A stretch of 64,000 nt of DNA, taken from Thalassia testudinum (Eukaryota > Streptophyta > Magnoliopsida > Alismatales > Hydrocharitaceae). Made by a program: the position numbers and the translations under genes. The stretch spans positions 59,387,501-59,451,500 of the forward strand of contig JAZHRO010000012.1 in NCBI GenBank assembly GCA_037157565.1, read 5' to 3'. Of this stretch, positions 37,060 to 47,747 are shown in pieces. Position 1 is the stretch's first letter. Every line of letters begins with the position of its first letter. The notes beneath the pieces are model-generated. The model had not been told where the DNA came from, did no database searches, and was given only the letters and a program-made list of their open reading frames with translations.

Positions 37060-37863
37060 TCAGATGATCGGGAAGGGGTTTGAGTTCCGAAACGGGGTTA
37101 TCAGCAGCAGTGGTGGTTCGGAATGGGTGTGAGGAACAAGGGTAGGAGTTAGGGGTGTGTCCAGATTGGGTTCAGATTCTCCTAATTGCGATTTTAGATC
37201 TTCTTGTGGTTGATTGGGGATAATCATGTTGTCCTCAATTTGTGGTTCATCAACCACGGCTCTGATATCACAAATTTGCTCTACCACACCGCAATTAATC
37301 CCTTGTTGGGTTTTAAAGATATCAATCTTGAGGGTTTGATTCCCAAATTTCAGCTCTATTTGGCCCTTCTCACAACTTATGTTGGCCCCTGCAGTGGCCA
37401 GAAAAGGTCTCCCAAGTATAATTGGTGTATCCCTTGGATTCTCAGGTGCGTCCATGTCTAGAACTATGAAATCTACGGGGAAGTAGAAATCCCGCACCTT
37501 AACAATAACATCCTCAAGAACTCATTTAGGTGACTTAATGGATCGATCAGCTAACTGCAATGTCACCTCAGTCGGCTTCAGCTCGGATTCTTCAAGGTGG
37601 TTAAGCAGGGATGTGGGTATCAGGTTTATGGAGGCACCTAGGTCTAATAATGCTCTATCAAATTGGGTCTCACCAATCTTACACAAAATTAGGGGAGTGC
37701 CTGGGTCTTTTGCCTTGGGTGGGAGTTTACTCAGGATCACAGAGCTGGCTTGCTCTGATAGTATAATCGGACTCCTACTCTTGGTTCGCGGCTTACGTTG
37801 GGGAGTACACACGTTTTTCAAGAATCGTGCGTAAACCGGTACGTGGCGGATTGCATCCATCAA
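37060..37863 (-). pseudogene. Element A aspartic protease and linker
   Basis: Frame 37522-37863 has RFLKNVCTPQRKPR, LPPKAKDPGTPLI and FDRALLDLGASINLIP, with the usual DLGAS catalytic motif intact, then LQLADRSIKSPK. A stop near 37515 separates it from 37060-37497, which has VLDMDAPENPRDTPIILGRP and FLATAGANI, then a P/E-rich linker to RT. Gag lies 2.7 kb to the right because solo LTR G sits between them. Confidence 0.85.
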
Positions 37864-37902
37864 GGGGATGTTTATTTGGACCTGCTCAAAGAGCTTGATT
37901 AG

Positions 37903-40548
37903 TGTAACGACTCGATTCCTGAGTCCCTACGAGACACGAGAACCGGACCGACTCGGTTAATCCCAAGACCTAGTTGTCCAACGAGGAAGTAACCAAAAGA
38001 GCAGTAAAATAAATCACATTCAACATGAATATAACTAGCAGTAACAAAATACAGTAGTAAGAAAAGAACTACTACAGCATATACCACCACAACAGTAGAA
38101 CAACATTTATAACATAACATGAACTATAAGTAAAGAAAAGTACAGGGGGTAACAAGAACTACTCACTACAGTGGAACAAAAAGGGGTACAAAAGAACTGT
38201 GGTAAGTCTACTGGACCCTACTCGGCCTAGCGTCCTCTGCAGCCGCTGACCTTGGCTGCTCAACACCTGGTCTTGAAAAGTAACGAGTGTAACACGTCAG
38301 CGAAACGCTGAGTAGAGTGGCAACTAAACTAAAGAAACAGTAGAGAGTACAGTAGCTGTTATACTTTTGTTACTTTCTTTATTTATGTCTTTCTATTATT
38401 TCACGATTTATTTATTTCTCAGATCCTTACTTGATCTCGAATGTTCCTCGTGGGAACGATCTTTATTGCAGTCTTTTCCGAAAAGTAGAAGTAACACGTG
38501 GTGCTCTCCTGGCTGGGAGAGTCCCCCGTGGTGGTCCTACCCTCAGTCAACCACCCCAAGGTCATGGACAGACGTAACGGTGACTACGGCATGCGCAATA
38601 AACGCACGGGTAGCTACCCCGCATTGGCACGCGGTCAGTCGTTTCCGTTAACGGGTGCGCTCCAAAGCACAGCACGGAACCAGTATAAGGCAGAGCCCTT
38701 TTAGTAACAGGGGTCCAACCCCTCCACAGTAACCAAACAGGGGCCTTGCCCCTCCACAGTCCGTGCACCCTCGCCTGACTACCCTGGTTTTCCCAGTGGG
38801 CCTAACAAGTCGGTGTAGGTGAGCTAGCAGAACCCCGGGGCCCGTGGGGTAGCTAGTACTCGCTCTACACTAGTAGCTCTCCTCGGTACTGTGTACACGA
38901 GGGCCAAAAAGTCAGTACAAAGTTGCCAGACCTAACCCCGGGTCCCTGGGGTGGCTGGCTCCGCTCTGCACTAAACAGGTAACAGGTGCTTCCCCTGGTA
39001 CTACGTACCCAAGAGACAACACACTTCCACATCTTTCTTTCTCAGTTCCATTCCATCCTCTTTCCAGGAGTTCTACTCCTAATTCCCCGTAGGGTTCCAG
39101 CTCTTCTATCTCAGTACATTTAGGTTTCACCGTTCATACAACCCATGTTCTCAATCATGTTTATTTATTTATAACAGGTAGCTGTTAAATCACTTTACAG
39201 GCAGCTATTTGTTCTTTTCCACTTTTCCAAGACTGCAATATGTATATATTCCACTAGTTTTCCAGCCCTAGGATTCATGCCGTACCCTAGGATCTATCAT
39301 ACAAACTAGTTTTCCAGCCCTAGGATTCATGCAAAACCCTTGGATCTATCATTCAATCTAGTTTCTCATTCCTAGGATCCATGCAATGCCCTAGGTTCTA
39401 TTAATTGTTCCATAATTGTATCAAATTATACTAATAAATTTGAAAGCCACTCTACCAGCTACAACGGGAGTACTGGGGGCGTGGTCGAAAATCCCGCGCG
39501 CCTCCGCAACCCCCGGGACTGCAATGGAACGGGGTCCTATCACAAGGATCAAACACAAGGAGTTTCTCAGAATAGTATATAATTACTGTAGACGGGTAGA
39601 GGATCTTATTCTGAAAAGAATGTAACTCAAAACGCGGAAATCGGACTTCGAACGGGCCCTAAACGGGTCGAAAACGACGAAACAGTCCAAAATCAGACGT
39701 CTGGAACCTCTTCCAGACGTCTTAAAATGAGGGTCAGGTGGTACCTTTGTTCTGCGTAGTCTCTCATACGTCCAGAAGCCTGCGGGGGCATCTGGCCTAG
39801 TTCCCAGACGTCCGATGGTCACCCCGGATGTCTGGAAGTCCTTCCCGTCGTCTGGCACTGTGGCCAGACGTCTGATTCGCGTTGGATGGCGAATCTCAGA
39901 GCCTGCACGTACCCACTCCTCGCTCTCAGTACGGACGGTCGAAGAAAGGAGGAAGGACGAAATTAACTTACTTGTCAGACGTCTAGATAGTCCTCTAGAC
40001 GTCGTCACCGTCGTCTGGTTGGAAGCCCAGACGTCTGATTCTGGAAAAACTTCCAGAATCAGAGCTCGACTCGCCTCCGCTCGCGACGCACGGCCGCGCC
40101 GCGCTTCGTCCGCTTGCTGCTCGAGCTGCAGCAGCCCTCCCACGACACTCCTCACCCATTGCTCCCCCGCCGGCCGGCTCTAGCTGCCCCGGCAAGCTCG
40201 AGCCCTCACGGTCGAGCGTCTCCTCCCGCAACACTCCGCGGCTGCCACTGCCGCCTCTCGCTCGCTTTCGCACCGGCTGGAAGAAGAAGAAGAAGGGAGC
40301 GGAGGAGATGAGAGTGAGGGAGAGGGCGAGGGCCTTTTAAAGGCCGCGCGGGGAGAGAGAGAGAGAGAGAGGGCGCAGCGCTACGCCTGCAGGGGGAGAG
40401 AGGGGAAAAGGAGGCGTCGCAGGTCTGCGCGCGCAGACGCAAACCTACGTGCCGCATAAATCAAAATCCAGATGTCTGCAAGGGGTTCCAGACGTCTGGG
40501 CCACCTCCCAGACGTCTTAAAAGACGTCTTGATGCCGCGTTCGTAACA
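37903..40548 (-). mobile_element. Solo LTR G (Ty3/gypsy, probably chromovirus) between gag and protease of A
   Basis: 2646 bp with ATTAG on both sides (37898-37902, 40549-40553). Ends are TGTAACGACTCG and TTCGTAACA on the plus strand. No PBS, PPT or coding domain. A CCTTTTAAAGG TATA-like box at 40333-40343 followed (minus strand) by a C/T-rich leader suggests minus orientation. About a dozen AGACGTCT-type motifs lie at 39690-40040 and 40465-40530. Lineage is inferred from the TGTAAC start only. Confidence 0.85.
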
Positions 40549-40553
40549 ATTAG

Positions 40554-42527
40554 GTCCTCCTCAGGAGCCATGGGTTTAGTCGTCCTTTTTCCCTTGGTCA
40601 AGGCCTCGGGAAATGGAACCTTGGTTGGTTCCTCTAGAATAGGTACAGGTTTTTGATCTGGGATAGGGACATCCTGGATAACTATCCTAGGGTTTAGGTC
40701 ACTACCAGGCTTGGAGTGGTCTGGATAAGGTGGGTCTTGGGTTGCTTTACCACTACAGGTTGTCACAGAATTTAGTCCTGCCTGGTTCTGGTTGGGGGTT
40801 GGTAAGATGGGCTGCTGCTGTTGATAACCCGCATAGGAGGTTGATGCTTCCATCCCGTCAAGTGATGGAATAGAGGGGGCCTTATAGATCAAGTGTGCTT
40901 GGCCCGGGTTCGGGTTCATAACGCGCCTCTGGGTCAACACGTTATTAGGGTTAGGCAAAGGTTGTGGAGGAAGTGTGCCCGGTTGTCGAGAATTCGCTAA
41001 GTGGGTGAGTTGGTTGCGGACCTCTGTGATCTCGTTCTTGTGCTATTTTTGGATAGCTGCATTCGTTCTTTGAATGTCAGCCAGAGTTTGAAGGATGAGG
41101 GGCATTTGATCTTGGCTGGGCCCGGATGGATAAGTGGGGTTGGGCCAAGGCTGAGGCGGCTGATAAGGATGAGGGGCTTGTGGACGGGGCTGATAGGGTG
41201 GTCTTTGGGCCTGAGAATTTCCCACCCACTGAAAATTTGGATGGTTTCGCCATCCAGGGTTGTAGGTGTTGGAAAATGGGTCATTCTGGACGGCAATGAG
41301 GTCCTCGCAGGTCTGAGGAGCCTCAGGAAAATCGGAGTATGGGGGGGTAGAGTTCCCCCGGTAAGAATAGAAAGGATCGGAGGTCCCTCTGGTCTTGGAG
41401 TTAGAAGGGGGTGGATACGGGTCCATCCCAGGGGAAGATCGGTGGAAGATGTTTTGCATAGTTTCCCTTGTGGGAGGTGGTTGTGCGAAGGAGTTCTACG
41501 CAGAGGTGGCTCGCTGCAAGTGCTGAGTCAGCTCGTACACCTTCTTCTCGATAATAGAGACCTTGTCCAACCGACTAGCCATTAGTTCCAAGTTGACGGT
41601 TGCGAATAGGCACTGCGTCTCATGTGCTCCCCTAAGATTTGTTGATGTGCGAGTATTCGTTCGGTCGAATAATCCCATGGGGTCATTGTTGATGGAGTTC
41701 TCGCACATATTCTCGAGAATCTCCCACACGGTGTCTTCATGTTGACCCATGATATTCCCTCTGCAAGTTGCGTTGACGAACAATCTAATATCTTCACGGA
41801 GTCCCTAGTAAAAAGACTGGACTTGTTCCCATTTAGGAACTCCGTGATGGGGGCACTTTCTCATGAGATCCAAGAATCGATCCCATGCCTCATGAAGAGG
41901 TTCTCTCGTCTGCTTGGTGAAGTGAGTAATCTGATGGCGCAAGGCATTTGTCCGACCAACGGGAAAAAACTTCAAAAACTCGGACTGAAGTTCTTCCTAG
42001 GTGTTGATCAAATGGGTCTGTGTCTGATACCAATGAGCCGCCTTATCCATAAGGGAGAAAGAGAACATCTTCATGAGTAAGATATCTCGATTTTACGCAT
42101 CTGACCCGAAGGTCAGGGTCAGATGCTTAAGCTGTTTGATATGCTAGAAGGGATCTTCAGAGTTAACCCCATAGAATTTAGGTATGGCATGAATCATATT
42201 GGGCTTCAATTCAGAATCAGGTCCTCCAGTCGGGATTCTAGCTCGAGGCTCAATTGCCACCGTGGCGGGATTATAGTGATCTCGCATCATGGGGCGTTGC
42301 GGTGGGTTCATAAAATTCTGGAAGAGGTCATTAAGATGCTGGAGTTGGTGCTCAAGATTATTCTCTTCTTCAACAGGCTGAGCCATGATGGAAAAAGAAG
42401 GGGAACTAGGTTCAAAATCAGAAGAGAGGTCTATGTGGAGGGGTTGTTGCACAAACAATGGTGCCGAGGCTTGGCTCCGGGGAGAGTGGATTTCTAGAGG
42501 AGGTTTCAAGGACCTCCTACCAAACAT
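40554..42527 (-). pseudogene. Element A gag
   Basis: Start at 42527 (MFGRRSLKPPLEIHSPRS) or at the internal MAQPVEEENNLEHQ (42386); D shares DNA upstream of both, so the first is plausible. Blocks: PNMIHAIPKFYGVNSEDPF (gag signature), then frames 41496-41783 and 41043-41459, a Q/P/N-rich tail (PPYQPRPQAPHPYQPPQP) and 40461-40958 with PFPEALTKGKRTTKPMAPEED leading to protease. Several frame breaks (near 42140, 41790 and 40990). No CCHC zinc knuckle seen. Confidence 0.8.
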
Positions 42528-45121
42528 GCACTGATAGATTGGATGAGGTTAGAATGTGTTGGACCAAATCAAGACACACAAAAAATGTTGGGTGACTATA
42601 GAGGTTCGGGGCGGATGATACCCCTTGATCAGAAGGTCATTGTTGAACGTGACGAATCTACGCTAATGTGTTTGGTTTTGGAAAACCTGTCGTTGTAGTT
42701 CGAAAGCGAAGAATTCGTGTTCAACAAATAAAATTTATACCGAAAAGAATTCCGGGTTGAACACAGGGAGGCTACATTGATCTATATTCGCAATTATATT
42801 TTTTTAGGATTTTTGATAAGCAAGGTGAAATAATTACAATGGAGCTATCAAACTAAAAGAAAGAGAGAGAGAGAGAGATCATGCATTCAGTATTTCAACT
42901 GTTTATACAATCAGACGAAATAAAAGTTACACTAAAAAGCGGGAAATCAATTACACTATAAAGCAGGAAAATTCTACACTAGAAAAGCTGTAAATAAGAA
43001 TGGGAGAGAGAAGTTATCCTCCTCAACGAATGCTTGGAGGACGAGCCGGACGAGACGACGTCTGGACGAAGGAGAATGGAGCAGGACGAGGGAGGACGAA
43101 GCAGCAAAGCGGGAACAGAGCAGTACGCCGTCGTCGTCGCGGGATCCACTTCCGAAGGGGGACGAAAATTTAGACTTTATCTCGCGAGGAGCATCCCGGG
43201 TGTGGGACAAGCTTCTCTTGAGCTTTGGAGAGGTAGAGAGGAGAAGGAAGGGATGAGAATTTCATATGGAGGGGGTCTCCTTTTATAGTTGCAAGGAGTG
43301 GGGGCAAAATGGACATTACAACTTCAAAACAATAAATGAGGGGTCTTTAGTGACGGATGAAACCGTCGCTAAAGCCCCCAGCGTGCGCGTCGCTTCCGCG
43401 CCCACGCGCGCCCGCTCAGCTGCCCGCACGTAATGCTTGCGCCCTTCGTCGAATCTCAGCCGTCCGATCGCGAGATCGGACGGCTTAAGATGCGTCTCCG
43501 CCCGCCCGTTGTGTGCCCGCCTGGCGCGTGCGATAGTGCGTTCACGCCGCGCGTCCAATCGCGCGTTGGCGCTATCGGGCACGCGCGGCCGTTGGATCGT
43601 GATCGTGCGGTCGATTGGAGCGCGCCCGCTCGCCTCGGAAACCGCTTGGCGAGGCTCGAACGCTTGCCAGCGCCTCGCGATAAGGCGCTGGACCGCTGCG
43701 CTGCCTCTCCCAAACGGTCGCGCGGATGCTTTTAACGAGCTGCGTCCACAGCCGTTGGATTGAGATCCAACGGCGGAGAGGGGATGGGTGCGCGGTCTTC
43801 ATAGAATGTAGGCGGTCGTTTGGGCGGCCAAGATGGTGCCACATGGCGCCGTCTTGGCCGTCCATCTTCTGGAAGTTGTAGATGGTGCCACGGATGTCGG
43901 ATTGACTCGATTTTTGCGTTGTTGAGCTGCAATCGTCGATCCGAATTCATCCGTGCGATCGAATTTGTCATCTGAAGTGTGGATTTACACCATCCTGGCC
44001 CTTGATCTTCTAGGGTTCCCCGATCTCTATCTGATGCTACGGATGCCTGATTAGGGCGATCTTGGAGTCGTTGAACTCCAATCGTCTCCCTGATCACATC
44101 CATACGGTTGGATCTTTGATCCGAGGCCCCGATTAAATGTTTGCCCTGTCCAAGCACATAAAAGGAGACAATTAACCTCCATTTTATTCAAACTACTCTA
44201 AGTGCAAGATGATGCATGTTATGCAATATTTATATCATGAAATGCAATCCTATGCTTAAGAACATGCATAAATAGACATTTTAAGTAATGTAAATGTGTT
44301 TACATCAGTCGTCCACCTGAGAATTACCTGCGCAGCCTGAGAGGGTGAGTCCCGCGAAGACCCTTACACAGTAGAGTTCCCCCACGGGTTATAGGGTTTC
44401 CCTCACCCGACCTCTTTTGTCACTGAGATTCCAGGAAACCAGAATGGGGACCTTGACCTCTTAAGTCTACCACGTTTAATTAAGATCAAGGTGCTTAGGG
44501 TTTCACTTGAACCTTAAACCTTTTGTGTGCAAAAGTGACCTAATTTAAAGGTTGGTTGATCCAAAGAATCAACTTCACCTCTTTGTTCCTGTGAGAGCTT
44601 CTTAGGTCCTTTCTTTTAATGTTCAAGTAAATTAAGAGCCTGGTTGCTTAGGGTTTCTCTTAATAGATCTTTTCAAAGAATGGTTTAGGCACACCTCCTT
44701 ATGGAATTTTCAGTTCTTTGTTTAGAAGTTGTGTCTCTAAAACCCTAGCTTGGAATCCTAGGTTGGCTCTAGTTGGTCCAATTAGTTGCCTCAGAAATGG
44801 ATAACTAGGACTCAAGCAAGAAGGTTTTAGCCCTAGTTACCTTAAGTGGATATGCAGTTAAAGTGTGTTGAAACTCAAAATCAGGCAACTCTGTGAATTA
44901 CTAAGTATGGAAGATAGGTAGCCCTAGATTGATTTTTCTTTTCTTTTTCCTCCTTAGAATGTAAGGGGCTTAAGAGAGAGGGTTGAAGGTTACCTGTCCT
45001 CTGGTGTGGTTGTTGTGAGGCTGCTTGTCCTTTCTTGCCTTTTGCTGCACAACAAAAAGAGAGATCATGTCAGTATAAAATCAGAAATTGTGATTTTGAA
45101 GCTTCTAAAATGCCCGTTGCT
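42528..45121 (-). other. Element A leader, interrupted by solo LTR H
   Basis: Parts 42528-42635 and 44313-45121 align with element D at 57061-57175 and 57180-57978 (shared words CCACCTGAGAATTACCTG, CCACGGGTTA, CCAGAATGGGGA). Non-coding. The strong match to D's leader is the main evidence that D and A belong together. Confidence 0.75.
42641..44307 (-). mobile_element. Solo LTR H of the element C family
   Basis: 1667 bp, reverse of the C LTR (starts TGTTGAACG on plus, ends TTTACATCA). Flanks GTCAT (42636-42640) and GTCGT (44308-44312) are a TSD with one change. It keeps GTCGTTGTAGT (42689-42699), identical to the first 11 nt of tRNA-Asp, plus the two hairpins (about 43826-43859 and 43342-43376). 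ORFs at 43316-43865 on both strands are GC-rich shadows. Confidence 0.9.
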
Positions 45122-45138
45122 CCCTGGCAACGGTGCCA
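45122..45138 (-). promoter_or_regulatory. Primer-binding site of element A (tRNA-Asp)
   Basis: Plus strand CCCTGGCAACGGTGCCA, i.e. sense TGGCACCGTTGCCAGGG, 5 nt from the LTR end. Two changes from the tRNA-Asp complement. Confidence 0.82.
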
Positions 45139-45143
45139 AAAAC

Positions 45144-47742
45144 TGGTGATGGCCAGTTTGATTTGATTTTATTACTCGAATATAAAAATTCTCCGAGGTC
45201 GAACTCAGGGAGCAAGCTTGATTTTAGAAACATAGAAAATCACAATTTACAATAATACACTATTTTACAAAAAAAACTTGCTACAATGCACGTGTTCTCC
45301 TTCTTCTTCTTCCTTTCTCTTTTGCTGCTGCTGCTGCTTCTTCTCCTTGGCTTCTTCTTTTTCTCTTCTTTCTCTTCTTCTGCTTGGCTTTCCTCTTTGC
45401 GGCAGCTCCCTCCTCTTTTTTTCTTCTTTTCCCTTTGGCTCTGTCTCTGCCTTCTTCTTCTTCAGTTGGCTTCTCCTCTTCCTCTTCTTCTGCTTCAGCT
45501 CCTGCTCCATCTTTTCTTCCTTTCCTTTCTTCCTCTTCTTTAGCTTCTGCTCCTCTGTGTGGATAAGTCCTTGGCTACTTCTTCTGCTTCCTCTTCCTCC
45601 TTCTCCTCCTTCTTTAGTTTCCCTACATAAGCATGGTTAAGAAAAACCTACCCCTACCCTTCCCGCATTTCTCTCTCTCCATTTCTCTCTTAGGTTCGCT
45701 CTCCCAGAGCCTGCTCGGGTATACGGGTCGGGTGTATGCACCTGGGACCAGGCCCACCGACGTGCGATGGTGGGCGAGGTGTGATAGGTTTAGGTAAACG
45801 GGTTGGGCCCGGTCCACGGGGGGGTGGTCGCGGACGAGGCCTGGTGAGCAGGTGAGAGGGACCTCACCCCGTGTGAATTTATGCGCTGCGGGGCGCTTGA
45901 AAACTCACGAGGTGGGACTAAAAGTCCCACCCTTTTGCCTGTGCGCCCGCAGCTGAAGGCGTGAGCAATTTCAGTGCAAGCTAAGGTCTTCTATGCCAAT
46001 GGAAGACCTGGAGTTGTGCACAGAGGTAATCCGCGCAACCTGGGCTCGTGTCCTGAGGCTGCAGAAGCCTGGAGTTGTTTGCGAGCTTACTCCAAGCTCG
46101 GCGTCAATGGTGGCGAGCCTTCAAACCTGAAATCATGAAAACGGCCTCGTGGCCATGTCAGAATGCTTAGGAGGCTCCGCCAAAGCACAACGAGTGTACT
46201 GCGGGGGTTGGCGTGGCTCAGAACGGCCTAGGCATGCGTGCCTAGGTCGGTCTGAGTCTGTGTGAGTGGGTTTGTTCGAGGGGAGGAGACAGTGGGTATG
46301 GCAGTCAGTGGAAGGTCGCAAGATGATCAGAGGGGGAAGGTGAAGCTCAGGGACCGGTTGGCGAGGGGTGGAACTTTCTATGGTGGTGAAATGGCCTCGC
46401 CAGAGTTGGTGGTCAGAGGTGGAGATGGTGGACAGTTGATTCGGGGGGTCGAAAGATCAAATTGACAGAGGGGAAATAAAGAGAAGGGTAAGAGGAACTT
46501 AACTACGAGTCCAGAGTGAAGGGGGGGTGCGGAGGTGGCGAGCGGCAGGTGTTGCCGTTGCCGGAGACGAAGGTGCTAGGGGGAGAGAACGGCGACGAGG
46601 AAGAGTGGTTGGAGAGCGCCTACTGGTATGGCGTGGCATGCCAGAGGATGGCAGAGTTAACCCTGCCACTGGTACGGTGGCAGGGCGACGAGAGAGGAGA
46701 GGGAGAGTCACCAGAAGCTCTGGCAGTTGGTCGGAGTTGGTGGGAGACGAATAGGAGGGAGGATCTCAGGCAAATCGAAGCTTGAAGGATGCGGCTGAGT
46801 GTGTCGCTCCTTAAATAGTTGAAGGCCGGTCGCGAGGTGCGCGAAAATGGCGGCAAGAACCTCGCCGGAGGTCTGGTAGACGGAGACCCATACCTCTCGT
46901 GCGTTCGCACGAGAGGTATGGTGATCAACAGGGCATGGGGGCCGGCCCATGCGGTAGGGGGCTCCGCAGGGAGCTCCCCTTTCAAATCTGGGGTCGGCTT
47001 CCCATGCATGCGCGGCGCCATCCTCTGCGCAAAGTCGCCAGAGGTATGGCCTGCGTAGCGGGTGGCAGAAGGACCGGATTGAAGAAAACGACGGGAAAGC
47101 TAGGGGGCATTTCTAAGAGTTTCAAAAAGTTGAGGGTCTAAAAGTAATTTTGAGGACTAAATTGCAAAGTGGGTCAAGACGACCTTTCCTTCGGCCCAAA
47201 TTTTGGTATCAACCTAATTTATACCTAAGGAATCCAATGGTGAAGTTGGATTTTATTTTTGACCACGTTTGACTGGATATTTTGCACAAAAACCCAAATT
47301 AGGTCAAAAATTGGGTATGGTCCTCAATCTAGATCAAAAAAAGTTCCAACGGCCAAATTGAATGTTCTAAACCCTAGAGGATATTTTCACATGAATTTTA
47401 GAGGGTTTAGTTGATTTTTATCTTGCCTGGAACCTTATAAATTAAAGTAGGTTTGTTTTAGGGTTACAGAATGTCATTTAATTCCCATATTTTATCATAA
47501 CCCTTTTCTGACCAAACTATCCCACTTTTTCTCTTATTAAGTCCACTTAACCTATGTTTAGACCCTTAGAAATCCTGTTCATGCACTGCAATGGTAAAAT
47601 TGCAGTTTTACCCCTTGTGTCATGTTTTATTCTCAGATTAACAATTCCTTGAATTAGGCCTTCCCTTAGGTTATGTAGGAGCTTTTGTTTACTTTATCAG
47701 GTTAAAATGTGCCAGTTAGGGTTCATGATGAGGTTCTCATCA
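45144..47742 (-). repeat. Element A 5' LTR
   Basis: 2599 bp. U3 terminus TGATGAGGTTCTCATCA palindrome at 47726-47742; TATA-like TTAAATAG near 46811; hairpin GGTGGGACTAAAAGTCCCACC at 45911-45931 (read in two halves); U5 block CGAGGTCGAACTCAGGGAGC near 45195. Compared with D and E it lacks the last about 55 nt of U5, including the tRNA-Asp-like segment. CTT-rich DNA at 45290-45620 gives spurious hydrophobic ORFs. Confidence 0.9.
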
Positions 47743-47747
47743 CTACC

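Larger units (their letters stand above)
7281..47742 (-). mobile_element. Element A: decayed autonomous Athila-type Ty3/gypsy retrotransposon with nested insertions
   Basis: Bounded by CTACC target duplications (7276-7280 and 47743-47747). The 5' LTR is 45144-47742, then PBS 45122-45138, leader, gag, protease, RT, RNase H, integrase, PPT 32613-32627 and 3' LTR (31499-32612 plus 7281-about 8774). After removing B, G and H the element is about 13 kb. It is the only element here with a full gag-pol order. Frameshifts and stops are present in RT, RNase H and integrase, so it cannot now be autonomous. Lineage is from the FMDD RT box and the GKACHLPIELEHKA integrase motif. Confidence 0.9.

Noticed and set aside
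43316..43865. Overlapping GC-rich ORFs on both strands
   Set aside because: They fall in solo LTR H and match the same non-coding region in both C LTRs, where frames are not kept.
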